Source: Flavobacteriales bacterium UBA7430 (GTDB lineage: Bacteria; Bacteroidota; Bacteroidia; Flavobacteriales; UBA7430). From it: DNA of 64,000 nt. Of this stretch, positions 53,552 to 62,171 are shown piece after piece (position 1 is the stretch's first letter; each line of letters starts with the position of its first letter). Below the pieces are notes generated by a model, which was not told the DNA's origin, made no database searches, and saw only the letters and a list, made by a program, of their open reading frames with translations. The stretch spans positions 1 to 64,000 of the forward strand of contig DLQO01000038.1 of assembly GCA_002478765.1 (NCBI GenBank). Direction: 5' to 3'. The translations under genes and the position numbers were made by a program.

Positions 53552-55368
53552 TTTGAGGACCACTTCAGATAAATGCTAAATTCTGTTCTTGAGCTTCCGT
53601 TAATGCGTTCGTTGCCGGAACCAATATGGTTTCTGTCTGAATAGCCTATTTGCATGAGTTGGGCTCCATACTTGATTGATTTTGACCATTTCCTCTGGTA
53701 GGTTGCACTGTAGATGCTTCCACTGCCATTAATAAATCTCGAATTATAGATTCCTAATACATACGGGCTTTTCCAATACATTGTTTGATTACGGGTATTA
53801 AATATCCCATATGAAAAACACGATTTACTTTTTTTCTTGGTGTTTGTCCAATTCATTTTAAAGTTGAGATTCGTGTTTTTCAGTTCTGAATTATCTATGC
53901 ACTCTCCAGTCATGTGTAGAACTAATGCAGGGCTTAGTTTTTCTTGGTAATTGATGTACAGTTTGTTTATTGTTTTCGTATTTGTTTTTTTTTGAAGTTT
54001 AACAATTACTTTCCGAAGGGATGTGACTCTTGATATCTCAACTGATTTTTTTTCACCGGGTAAAATTACAGAATACTCCTGTTTGTTGTAATTGGGGTAG
54101 TATTGGTCAAAAGTAGCGTTCAAATGCCATTTTTCGTTAAAAATGTATTGAAATGAATACAAAAACCCTCTTTCGTACCCATTACTAAAGCTGCTGTAAT
54201 CTGCCCTGAATGCATTAAGAAATCCATAATCTCTATTTCGATATTGAAGGGATAACAAGCTGTTGCTAGAAATACTGAACGTAAGTTTTTGGAGCGTAGC
54301 CCAAAGCTGAAAGTTTTGTGAGGTAATTTCTCCTGAGTAGTTGATGTTGAAATAGTTTTTGGAGAAGAATAGACTCTGGAGTAAATGATACTCTTGGTTA
54401 TTTTTCATCGATTCGTAGTAGACCCCACTCCAAGATATTTTGCCTTGTTTTATTTTTCTATTGATCCAAAGTCCCAGTATATGTTCTTTGATTTTTTTTC
54501 TTCTTTGGATTTCAGAAACAGATCTATGAAGTCCTGACTCAGGATTTACAGGAAGTTTTCTGATTGATGTGAATAGTCCTAAATTCAATCTGTTGTATGC
54601 CCATTGTACGGATCCTCCTTGAAAATAACGGTGCTCTTTGGAGCTTAACGTTTCCTTTACCGTAAACAAAGGGGAATAACTAAGAAAGTAGGGGTTGTTT
54701 ATTCTATAACTTGTACCAAACAACAACCCTTCACCAAGGTTTAGATCGTATTTACCTAGGATAATTTTGTAACGTTTCTGAGCGTTTTTAAAGGCTATAT
54801 ATCCTCCGAGGTTGTTTACGCCGTCATTTTTATACCAAAAAGGTTCTCCTGCATCTTTTTCACAATTTATACCGATATCCCAACCGTTCTTCATTTGCAT
54901 TCGAAACCTAATGTGGGATTTAAACCTACTCCCCACATAAGTTTTATTTGTGTGGCCATGATTGTCTTGTATTTGACGTTTGATGCTTGTATAGAATACA
55001 TTCTTTTTTATCCTCAAGCTTTGGCCCTTTTTTTCGGATACACGAATAAACTTTTTGATTCTTTTTAGAGCTTCTATCTCTATGTTTATTCCCTGAAGTT
55101 CATAGATTGAAACTAGTTTTCGATTTTGGCAATATGCTTGAATTCTTTTGCACTCGACTTCGGATATGAGATTGAGTAAAGACAATTGTTCTAAATCGAT
55201 TGAATTGTTTAAATCAATAGGGTTGTCTGAGTAATAATCCCATAAGTCACTTAATTTTTCAATTGATTCGGTGTGATATTTAGATGCTGCATATTCAAAT
55301 TGTTTTGAAAAGTCTTGAGCGATAGAGTTCCAGTAAAGTGAGAGGGATATAAAAACCCATTTAACCAT
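53548..55368 (-). CDS. Helix-hairpin-helix outer-membrane protein (ComEA-like N-terminal part plus barrel)
   Basis: A 606-residue exported protein: signal peptide (cleavage near residue 18), then an alpha-helical part (about 25-115) with the repeating helix-hairpin-helix wording SIDLEQLSLLNLISEVECKRIQAY and SIYELQGINIEIEALKRIKKF, followed by a beta-rich C-terminal region (about 120-606) of alternating aromatic and polar residues ending in SN, which looks like a barrel. Helix-hairpin-helix motifs usually bind DNA nonspecifically, as in ComEA. The upstream neighbour gene (248 residues) overlaps by eight bases. Function not known. Confidence 0.8.
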   Translation of the reverse strand: MVKWVFISLSLYWNSIAQDFSKQFEYAASKYHTESIEKLSDLWDYYSDNPIDLNNSIDLEQLSLLNLISEVECKRIQAYCQNRKLVSIYELQGINIEIEALKRIKKFIRVSEKKGQSLRIKKNVFYTSIKRQIQDNHGHTNKTYVGSRFKSHIRFRMQMKNGWDIGINCEKDAGEPFWYKNDGVNNLGGYIAFKNAQKRYKIILGKYDLNLGEGLLFGTSYRINNPYFLSYSPLFTVKETLSSKEHRYFQGGSVQWAYNRLNLGLFTSIRKLPVNPESGLHRSVSEIQRRKKIKEHILGLWINRKIKQGKISWSGVYYESMKNNQEYHLLQSLFFSKNYFNINYSGEITSQNFQLWATLQKLTFSISSNSLLSLQYRNRDYGFLNAFRADYSSFSNGYERGFLYSFQYIFNEKWHLNATFDQYYPNYNKQEYSVILPGEKKSVEISRVTSLRKVIVKLQKKTNTKTINKLYINYQEKLSPALVLHMTGECIDNSELKNTNLNFKMNWTNTKKKSKSCFSYGIFNTRNQTMYWKSPYVLGIYNSRFINGSGSIYSATYQRKWSKSIKYGAQLMQIGYSDRNHIGSGNERINGSSRTEFSIYLKWSSN

Positions 55369-56107
55369 TGGTTGGGTGGTAAATTAATGATAAGCCTATT
55401 CTATTTGCCCATGCATGTGTTTTGTATGAAGTATAGAATTCAAAGGGCTCTTTAATATACCCTATTTTAATGCCGTACTGAGAAATGGTTAGTGCATGAA
55501 TGATACTCATGTTAAAAGAGTTTTCATAACTGTACTTTAACTCGTGTTGCACATGAGAATTAGGGGCAAGCGATTCTTCTGCTTGTAAAATGGAAGTTAA
55601 GTTTACATTCCAATGGTATCGTCCACATAAAATCAACCGACTTGTAATGTCGTTCTTGACATAACTGCTATTGAATGGGTTCTCTATGAATAGTTCAACT
55701 TCGTAGTGTTTATTTACGTAGTTCCACCCCAGGTCAAAGCTAACGGTGTACTGTTTCTGAAATCCAGGACTTGTCGCTCTGTGAAGGTTTAGGTTTAATC
55801 CGAAATTTATTTTGGAACTTATCTTTTGTGCCGTTGAAAGTGTGAACTTCTGCTCTTTGTATTTCGTGTATCCATATTGGTGGTAAGAACCTTGTATTGG
55901 TTGTCTCCTGAATTTAATAACGGCCCCTATTTTATGAGCCTTAATACCAAAATCATGATTTATTATGGAATGTTTGGTGTATAAAGCAGGCGTGTTAATT
56001 TGCTTTAGTAAAGCTGGATTGTTGAAGTCTTTGAATAGAAATTCATTGTTTTGACCAAGGCAATAAAAGTTTATTAGCACCATGGCGATCTGTGCTATTT
56101 TTACCAT
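55361..56107 (-). CDS. Outer-membrane barrel-like protein, partner of the HhH protein
   Basis: A 248-residue protein with an N-terminal hydrophobic stretch (signal peptide to about LGQ-N) and a body of aromatic-polar beta strands. The early segment FNNPALLKQI is similar to the NPA motif of PorV/PorQ-like barrels. No catalytic features. It overlaps the HhH protein gene by eight bases (start of that gene inside this one), so they form an operon. Assignment to a family is tentative. Confidence 0.6.
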   Translation of the reverse strand: MVKIAQIAMVLINFYCLGQNNEFLFKDFNNPALLKQINTPALYTKHSIINHDFGIKAHKIGAVIKFRRQPIQGSYHQYGYTKYKEQKFTLSTAQKISSKINFGLNLNLHRATSPGFQKQYTVSFDLGWNYVNKHYEVELFIENPFNSSYVKNDITSRLILCGRYHWNVNLTSILQAEESLAPNSHVQHELKYSYENSFNMSIIHALTISQYGIKIGYIKEPFEFYTSYKTHAWANRIGLSLIYHPTNG

Positions 56108-56255
56108 ATTATGTAAGTATATATTATAAAGTGTTTACATGCTTTTGTTTCAAATAAACCAATTAAAGGATCTAAGAGACTTGATTAAAGCAATATAAAT
56201 ATATAAAAAAATACTTATATAGTTTTACTGAAATTATTTTTTACCTGTGGACTGA

Positions 56256-56531
56256 TTAGATGCCTACAACTAAATCAATAGCTTCAGCAATTTGAGGATG
56301 TTTTAGCGAGTAAAAAGTTTTTTTCCCTTTTCGTTCAGCAAGTAAAATATTCTTATTTCTAAGAATATTAAGTTGATGTGATGCAATGGCTTGTTTGATG
56401 TCTAGATTTTTGTAAATCTCAGTAACATTCATCTTTTCCGATTCAGCAAGAAGTTTTACAATACTTAATCTTAGTGGGTTAGATAAGGCTTTGAATACTT
56501 CAGCCGCATTCAATTTTTTTTCATATTCCAT
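56256..56531 (-). CDS. ArsR-type transcriptional regulator
   Basis: A 91-residue winged-helix repressor: EVFKALSNPLRLSIVKLLAESEKMNVTEIYKNLDIKQAIASHQLNILRNKNILLAERKGKKTFYSLKHP. The DNA-recognition helix is the KQAIASHQLNILRNK segment. It lacks the cysteine pairs of metal-sensing ArsR/SmtB proteins, so its signal is not metal through the classical site. I use ATG 56531. A TTG at 56552 adds seven residues. It stands alone, with a 148-base gap to the barrel operon. Confidence 0.88.
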   Translation of the reverse strand: MEYEKKLNAAEVFKALSNPLRLSIVKLLAESEKMNVTEIYKNLDIKQAIASHQLNILRNKNILLAERKGKKTFYSLKHPQIAEAIDLVVGI

Positions 56532-56850
56532 TATCAAATTTTTAAATGACAACTAATTCATTGCCAATATAGGTATTTATCAAATACATCACGTGAATTC
56601 TAGCTAAAAAAAATTCGTTATATTTGCATATTACCATACGTTAATATTATTGTGGTACAAATATTTTCGTTTTTAGGCTGCGCTTTTAGCGCTAAAACAC
56701 CACTTTCTAGCTTCTAAAATCTAAGATATTAAATTGCGAAACCCTTAACTAGTTGATTGTCAGTCATTAAATAATTTAATAAGACAACTATATGCTTGAC
56801 GTATTATTTGTAATTATTCATGATATTTATCTATAGAAAAAATAACCTCT
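56532..56850. other. Intergenic region between ArsR and XRE genes
   Basis: The longest gene-free stretch in the window (319 bases). It holds a candidate -7 box (56619-56626), a short inverted repeat built on GCGC (about 56684-56697), and AT-rich sequence with the repeats TAGTTG and CAACTA about 40 bases apart. No ORF of useful size, no tRNA-like fold and no riboswitch signature was recognised. Confidence 0.4.
56619..56626 (+). promoter_or_regulatory. -7 box (TATATTTG) with long leader before the XRE gene
   Basis: TATATTTG fits TAnnTTTG. It is 224 bases before the GTG of the XRE-type gene, leaving a leader of about 220 bases that holds a small GCGC hairpin at about 56684-56697. Could alternatively drive something not recognised. 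Confidence 0.35.
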
Positions 56851-57072
56851 GTGTTGAAAAAAGAAGACTTAAATATCAAGATTGCCGAGCGAATAATCCA
56901 CTATCGCAAGGGACTAAATTTGTCGCAGGAAGACTTAGGAGATTTGTTGGATGTGAGTAAGCAAAACATTCAAATGATTGAAAGTGGCAAACGTAACCCG
57001 GGTACATTCTTGCTGAAAAAAATCGCAAAAGCTTTGGGTGTATCTCTCTCAAAACTACTCGAAGGTATATAG
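56851..57072 (+). CDS. XRE-family helix-turn-helix protein
   Basis: A 73-residue DNA-binding protein that is essentially one HTH_3 domain: IAERIIHYRKGLNLSQEDLGDLLDVSKQNIQMIESGKRNPGTFLLKKIAKALGVSLSKLLEG. The start is GTG 56851. It has no effector domain. The gene lies between the ArsR gene and the porin/ABC cassette that runs in the opposite direction, so any link with either is only positional. Confidence 0.85.
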   Translation: MLKKEDLNIKIAERIIHYRKGLNLSQEDLGDLLDVSKQNIQMIESGKRNPGTFLLKKIAKALGVSLSKLLEGI

Positions 57073-57099
57073 ACTTTTCTCAACTTTTTTCTTTACCAA

Positions 57100-58227
57100 T
57101 CAAAAGTTCCACTGTAGTCTTGTGAAAACCGTTTGTTGTGTGTTTTCGGTTTCTCCCATAATTTCACTCCAAGTATTTTGACTACTAATCATCAAATCAA
57201 TGGATTCCTTTATTGAAAACGTGATTTGTGGATTGATAAAAACAAAATCTAAATTTTTATCATGAATCAGAACGCCTCCTACTTGAACAAGTGGGTAAAG
57301 AGTATGTTGTATTTGATACATGAAGTTGTACTCAAAGGGCATTGGGTTTTTAGCGGTCATTTCCATTTGAGACAAGCCTAATGGATTAAACGAATTTGTT
57401 TTGCTTTTGTAAAGGCAGGTACCTGATACATAGACGCCATTTCTGAAATTGTAATCAAATCCGATACTTCCCATAAATTCATTTAGATTTTTTTTGAAAT
57501 CTTGGAAGAATGAAAACTCCCCCCTGAATCCCATTTTTTGCAATTGTCCGGACCAACCAAGTCCTAGGCAAAAATCATCGTAGTATTTTGCGGTAAGCAT
57601 CTGGAAATCATAATTGTAGATGTTTAACCGATACAAACCTGCAACGATGTCGTTGTTTACGGCAATCTCAATGGACTGATTTACTTTCGGGTAGTGCGTC
57701 ATTCGAAAAGCATCTGTACCCGGGTTTTCAATGTAGTCAAAGTCGAAAAAGTTTGATTGATTGAACAGGTCATGGGGGTTCCAGTAATTTTGGATTCCCC
57801 AGTTGATACGTTGTCTACCCAAGCGGAAATTCCAACGATTCTTTTCCCACTGAATGTAGAGACGATCTATTTGATGGTTTAAGCCCAATTCATCTTTTGA
57901 AATTGAATGAAATGCCAGGGGGTCACGAACCAGGCTCTCTTTAAATCCATTTGAATTTTCTTTCCATTGATACCCTGTGAACAATCGATTTCGAAGGCTA
58001 ATTTGACTGCTGATATGATCTCCGACATACAAATGTCCATTCCATCGAAAATGTAATTGTTGATCTTGCCATTCCGACGGGCTTTGTGTGATTTTCGCCA
58101 AGTCAGCGTTAAAAAAGCTAAAACTATTTAGGTTGCTGGCATAGTAGTCTTGGTCAAAGTAAGTTTGAGCAGATACTGATGAAACAGCAAGGGCGAAAAG
58201 GAATGTAATTTTCTTAAGGTAGTTCAT
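57100..58227 (-). CDS. Outer-membrane porin-like barrel (DUF1302-like)
   Basis: A 375-residue protein with signal peptide (cleavage about VSA-Q) and a beta-barrel pattern to a C-terminal Phe. The core segment WEKNRWNFRLGRQRINWGIQNYWNPHDLF is close to the LGRQ-x-I-x-WG signature seen in DUF1302-type and related trans-envelope barrels that pair with LolA-like and RND or ABC permeases. It is the last gene of the five-gene cassette and overlaps the ATPase gene by 14 bases. Confidence 0.75.
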   Translation of the reverse strand: MNYLKKITFLFALAVSSVSAQTYFDQDYYASNLNSFSFFNADLAKITQSPSEWQDQQLHFRWNGHLYVGDHISSQISLRNRLFTGYQWKENSNGFKESLVRDPLAFHSISKDELGLNHQIDRLYIQWEKNRWNFRLGRQRINWGIQNYWNPHDLFNQSNFFDFDYIENPGTDAFRMTHYPKVNQSIEIAVNNDIVAGLYRLNIYNYDFQMLTAKYYDDFCLGLGWSGQLQKMGFRGEFSFFQDFKKNLNEFMGSIGFDYNFRNGVYVSGTCLYKSKTNSFNPLGLSQMEMTAKNPMPFEYNFMYQIQHTLYPLVQVGGVLIHDKNLDFVFINPQITFSIKESIDLMISSQNTWSEIMGETENTQQTVFTRLQWNF

Positions 58228-58897
58228 CGCTTATGATTTTACCGTCTTCAATGGTAATGATTCGTCGGGCTTTATCAATAACTCTTTGGTCGTGCGTTGA
58301 AAATAAAAAAGTAATATTCTCTTTCTTATTCATCTCAGCCATAATATCCAGGAGTTTTGAGGTAGACTGGCTGTCTAAATTTGCGGTGGGTTCATCGGCC
58401 AGAATGAATCGAGGTTTTGATGCCAATGCTCTAGCAACGGCCACTCTTTGTTGCTGGCCTCCTGAGAGTTGATTTGGTCTTACCTTTAATTTCTCCGCTA
58501 AGCCTACTTGCTCTAATAATTCTTCACTTCTTTTTTTTCTATCTTCCACAGGGATGCCTTGTAGAAGCATGATGAATTCAACATTTTCTTGTGCGGTTAA
58601 TACAGGAATTAAATTGTAGGCTTGAAAGACGAATCCGATATTTTTCAATCGAAAATCAATCAATTCATTTTCTTCCATTGTATTGAGGTTGGTGCCCGCG
58701 ATTTCCACAGATCCCTCACTGATAGAATCTAGCCCTCCGATCATGTTTAAAAGGGTTGTTTTTCCGGACCCTGATGGGCCTACAATTGCTGTAAATTCAC
58801 CTTGACGGATCGATAAACTTACTCCATCGACTGCTTGAACTTCAAGATCGTTGTTTTTGTATAATTTACTGAGGTTTGTTGTTTTTATGATTTCCAT
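58214..58897 (-). CDS. ABC transporter ATP-binding protein, LolD/MacB type
   Basis: A 227-residue ABC ATPase of the MacB/LolD/FtsE branch: YKNNDLEVQAVDGVSLSI, Walker A GPSGSGKTT (40-48), signature LSGGQQQRVAVARALA, Walker B FILADEPTANLDSQS and the H-loop STHD. Members power FtsX-type permeases in lipoprotein release or export of peptides and toxins. The two permease genes are immediately upstream (one-base gap). Confidence 0.93.
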   Translation of the reverse strand: MEIIKTTNLSKLYKNNDLEVQAVDGVSLSIRQGEFTAIVGPSGSGKTTLLNMIGGLDSISEGSVEIAGTNLNTMEENELIDFRLKNIGFVFQAYNLIPVLTAQENVEFIMLLQGIPVEDRKKRSEELLEQVGLAEKLKVRPNQLSGGQQQRVAVARALASKPRFILADEPTANLDSQSTSKLLDIMAEMNKKENITFLFSTHDQRVIDKARRIITIEDGKIISDELP

Positions 58898-58898
58898 A

Positions 58899-60116
58899 TC
58901 AGATGGTTCTAATGGCTTCTGTAGGTTTGAGTTTTAGGGCTTTTTTAGAGGGGTATATGGCAGAGATAAGCGTGAATACAAAAACCAGTACACCAATGAA
59001 AAGATAGAACTTAGGATCAATGACAGGATAGATGATGTTCCCGAGTCCTACGGATTGCAGTCCTTCTCCCACCATAGAGAGGTCAATACCTGTTTTAGAG
59101 GTTATTTTTATCGTTAAGGCTCCTAACAACATGCCTGTTGGTGCACCTACCAAAGCCAAGAGTAGCGTTTCAGTAAGAATCAATAGAAATACTTTTGACT
59201 TATTCATTCCAATCGCCATGAGCATTCCCAATTCTTTTCTTCTCTCGAATACAGCCATGAGCATGGTGTTTATAATTCCAAAGATTAGGGCCAGCATGAT
59301 AATCACCATGATTAGGAAGAGCCATGTTTCCATAACCTCATCGGCGTAAGCAAGTTCTGGAGAAATTCTTTTCCAATCTTTTACATCGTAATTTTTTAGT
59401 TGGAGTTGTAGTGACTGCGAAGTACTTTCTACCTGCTCTAGAGTATTGCATAATAATGCAGCCTGGTGATAGGATTCGGTTTTCACAAGACGGTGTAGGT
59501 CTTTGTTTTGTATGAAAACGTGGTTTTCATCGTATCTGGTGTACTGAGTCTTGAAAATACCACAAACCCTAAATGCTCCGGAGATGATATTGTTTTCTTG
59601 ATCCTGGAATGTCAGAACAACTTTAGACCTCAATCTCACATTTAACTTTTTGGCAAGTGCTTCGCCAACCAGGATGGCGTTTTTTCGTTTGGTGTTAAAA
59701 TAAGTTCCTTCTGTAATTTTTGTATGAAGATTTGTAACGTTTCTTTCTTCATCTTTATGAACACCAATAATCTGAACTCCATTACTTTTTATTGGAGAGT
59801 TTATCATACCGAATAGAAGAGATCGGAGTGCGTAAGCTTGTACATCCTCATCTTTTTGAAGGGTCGTTTTTAAAAGCTCCGGATTCTCAAGTACAAATTT
59901 GCTTTCAAAATTCTCCCTAAATTCAGGGTGGTGTATTTGAATGTGAGAGATGGCACTTTCAATACTACTCGTTGTTCGTTGTTTGTTGAGCCCGTAACAG
60001 AATGCCACAACAAAAATTCCGGCCCAAATCCCGAGTACAATTGAACCAATTACGATGAGAGATCGAAGCGGCGTTCGCCAGATATTTCTCCAAGCTATTT
60101 TTAGCGTCGTTTTCAT
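58899..60116 (-). CDS. ABC transporter permease, FtsX/LolE/MacB type (first of two)
   Basis: A 405-residue inner-membrane protein with one N-terminal helix (about 17-40), a large periplasmic domain (about 45-275) and three C-terminal helices (about 280-395). The cytoplasmic coupling region FERRKELGMLMAIGMNKSKVFLLILTETLLLALVGAP is typical of FtsX-type permeases. It follows the other permease with overlapping codons (shared base 60116). Periplasmic domain similarity to MacB_PCD is likely. Confidence 0.92.
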   Translation of the reverse strand: MKTTLKIAWRNIWRTPLRSLIVIGSIVLGIWAGIFVVAFCYGLNKQRTTSSIESAISHIQIHHPEFRENFESKFVLENPELLKTTLQKDEDVQAYALRSLLFGMINSPIKSNGVQIIGVHKDEERNVTNLHTKITEGTYFNTKRKNAILVGEALAKKLNVRLRSKVVLTFQDQENNIISGAFRVCGIFKTQYTRYDENHVFIQNKDLHRLVKTESYHQAALLCNTLEQVESTSQSLQLQLKNYDVKDWKRISPELAYADEVMETWLFLIMVIIMLALIFGIINTMLMAVFERRKELGMLMAIGMNKSKVFLLILTETLLLALVGAPTGMLLGALTIKITSKTGIDLSMVGEGLQSVGLGNIIYPVIDPKFYLFIGVLVFVFTLISAIYPSKKALKLKPTEAIRTI

Positions 60117-61333
60117 CAGGACCTCATGGCTTTAATAGGTTTCAATTTGAGAATGACTGCAATTGGATACAAGGAGCAAAGCATCACGATCAATAAAACA
60201 ATTCCAGCGTGATTAATCGCAATTTGTGGATCGAGTGATGCAGGGATTACAGGTTCAAAACCAAAGGCTTCAATGGAGTCTGCTGCTTTTGCTTGTAACC
60301 GAATAGGATTAAGGTGAAAATAATACCGAACTGGAGTGATACCAATGACGCCGAGTACAACGCCTAATAATCCCATCATTAGACTCTCTAGCACGATCGT
60401 AAGCATCAATTTCCCTTTTCGCATGCCTATGGATACAAGAATTCCGAATTCATACATTCGCTCAGCAGTCATCATCAATAGCGTTCCTAAAATACCGAAC
60501 GTAACAATCATGTACAATATGCCAAGGATGATGATGCCTCCGGCACTATCTGCCTGAATGGTTTGAACCAATTCGGGTAACAATTGTTTCCAGTCTAAAA
60601 GATCATAAATTTCGGTATCAAGTTTCCCTTGTAGTTCAATTTTAGTTTGGCTGAGTTTGGACGGATTGTCCAATTGAAGTACGAGGGAAGTAATTCTGTC
60701 TGGCGCTGCAAAGAGTTCTTGTGATGCGACAATTGGCATAAAGACAAGCCGATCATTTAGATTTGGCATGGGAAGCTTTACGATGCCCTCAATTGGAAAG
60801 ATTCCATTGGCACTCGCACCGTGAAAACCTTGTCCCAGCAAGATCAGGCTGTCCCCTAAATCTAGGTTGTAGTAGTTTGCCAGACCCTCACTAATCAGTA
60901 GGGAAGCACTGTCTTCTTTAGGGAATTTACCTGCCTTAATTTTGGGTGTCAGATCCATCAGTAGATCTTCTTTTTTAAAGTCTACACCCATGATGATGGC
61001 TCCCTTCGTGAGATTTTCAGATGCTGTAAGTGCAAAGCTCTCAAGACGACCGTTAGATCCTAAGATTTGGTTGTTATTTTTAAGCAATTCCAAAACACGT
61101 TGTTCTGGAACAAAACTATTGTCGATACTTTGCTCTTGCCAAAATCCTTTCTGTTGAATTTGGAGATAGCCGGTGTACATCCCAACCATATTAGAGACCA
61201 TTTTATCGTACACACCAATCTGAAAAGATCTGGCAAAAACAGCGAAAAAAACAGCACAAAAAATTGAAGAAATCGTGATGATGCTTCTTCGTTTATTCCG
61301 CCAGATATTCCGCCAAGCCATTTTTAAGATCAT
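60116..61333 (-). CDS. ABC transporter permease, FtsX/LolE/MacB type (second of two)
   Basis: A 405-residue permease with the same topology as the downstream one: helix about 16-36, periplasmic domain, then helices near 268-290, 315-340 and 375-398. The coupling segment MMTAERMYEFGILVSIGMRKGKLMLTIVLESLMMGLLGVVLG is the FtsX signature. The two permeases have the same length (405 residues) but clearly different sequences, which suggests a heterodimeric transporter like LolCE rather than the MacB homodimer. Start is two bases before the LolA-like stop. Confidence 0.92.
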   Translation of the reverse strand: MILKMAWRNIWRNKRRSIITISSIFCAVFFAVFARSFQIGVYDKMVSNMVGMYTGYLQIQQKGFWQEQSIDNSFVPEQRVLELLKNNNQILGSNGRLESFALTASENLTKGAIIMGVDFKKEDLLMDLTPKIKAGKFPKEDSASLLISEGLANYYNLDLGDSLILLGQGFHGASANGIFPIEGIVKLPMPNLNDRLVFMPIVASQELFAAPDRITSLVLQLDNPSKLSQTKIELQGKLDTEIYDLLDWKQLLPELVQTIQADSAGGIIILGILYMIVTFGILGTLLMMTAERMYEFGILVSIGMRKGKLMLTIVLESLMMGLLGVVLGVIGITPVRYYFHLNPIRLQAKAADSIEAFGFEPVIPASLDPQIAINHAGIVLLIVMLCSLYPIAVILKLKPIKAMRS

Positions 61334-61335
61334 GA

Positions 61336-62073
61336 TCAGCGTAGTCTTTTCATGTTTTGTTGCGTGAAAAAGTTCTCGTTGATGTCAATGTCATATTCCA
61401 TGGATTTATATTGAAGTGTGGTTTTTTGACCGTCATCTTCAAAGGGAGTCATTGTGAGGGTTGCAGGAAGAATTTTATCTTCAAAGTATCTGATGTCAGA
61501 AGCTTCCATTTTATTGATGAGATAACCATCTTCGTCGTAAAATTCAGAGGCCATTTGAAGGAAGTCTTTTTTGTCGATGTAAAGGTTTATTTTCCCCCAA
61601 ACGACTGCAGCGTCTTCTTTGGCTGTAAGTTCAATGATGTAGCATGGTCTGTCGAGTAAAATTGTATCTCCAATAATTTCATGGGTATAATCGGTAAGTA
61701 TAGAAGACTCTTTAATCAAATCATCATTTGTGAAATCGGATCCCATCCAGGACTGCATCATCATTGATGGGGGTAGTTTAATGATTTTCTCAATTTTGGG
61801 TTGCCAGTTCCAAATTTCATTTTCTCGTTTTAAAAATACCGTTCCTTTATCTCTTGCGGGGGCTTGTACCAATATAAATGAATATTCGCTCCCTAAAGAC
61901 CATGCCTTGATTTTCATCGTTCTTGACCATTTAGGCCTTTCGATTTTTATGCTCATTTCAGCCACGTTACTTGCGCCACGAAGATGTTCATCAGAACGTT
62001 TGATGATGTCGTAAGCATTTTGCGCATACATCACATTGGAAACAAATAGAAAAAGGAGAAACAGTTTTTTCAT
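61336..62073 (-). CDS. LolA-like outer-membrane lipoprotein-sorting protein
   Basis: A 245-residue periplasmic protein (ATG 62073) with a signal peptide ending VMYAQ and the LolA-like fold typical of the 'outer membrane lipoprotein-sorting protein' family (PF17131-type): IKIERPKWSRTMKIKAWSLGSEYSFILVQAPARDKGTVFLKREN and YFEDKILPATLTMTPFEDD. It is not the housekeeping LolA in size or gene context. It leads the cassette of two permeases, ATPase and barrel. A TTG 42 bases upstream was rejected because it lies within the purE terminator. Confidence 0.85.
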   Translation of the reverse strand: MKKLFLLFLFVSNVMYAQNAYDIIKRSDEHLRGASNVAEMSIKIERPKWSRTMKIKAWSLGSEYSFILVQAPARDKGTVFLKRENEIWNWQPKIEKIIKLPPSMMMQSWMGSDFTNDDLIKESSILTDYTHEIIGDTILLDRPCYIIELTAKEDAAVVWGKINLYIDKKDFLQMASEFYDEDGYLINKMEASDIRYFEDKILPATLTMTPFEDDGQKTTLQYKSMEYDIDINENFFTQQNMKRLR

Positions 62074-62093
62074 GCCAATCAGTATTAACTGAA

Positions 62094-62127
62094 TACAAAA
62101 AAACCCTTTGGGCAAAAGGGTTTTTTG
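62094..62127 (-). terminator. Hairpin terminator after purE
   Basis: AAACCCTTT and AAAAGGGTTT arms around TGGGC, flanked by A-run and T-run (62097-62127). It separates purE from the LolA-like gene on the same strand, so that cassette needs its own promoter, which I did not find. Confidence 0.8.
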
Positions 62128-62171
62128 TATTCGATTTATGGTGTTATTTGATTATTTGTGTACATAGTAAT

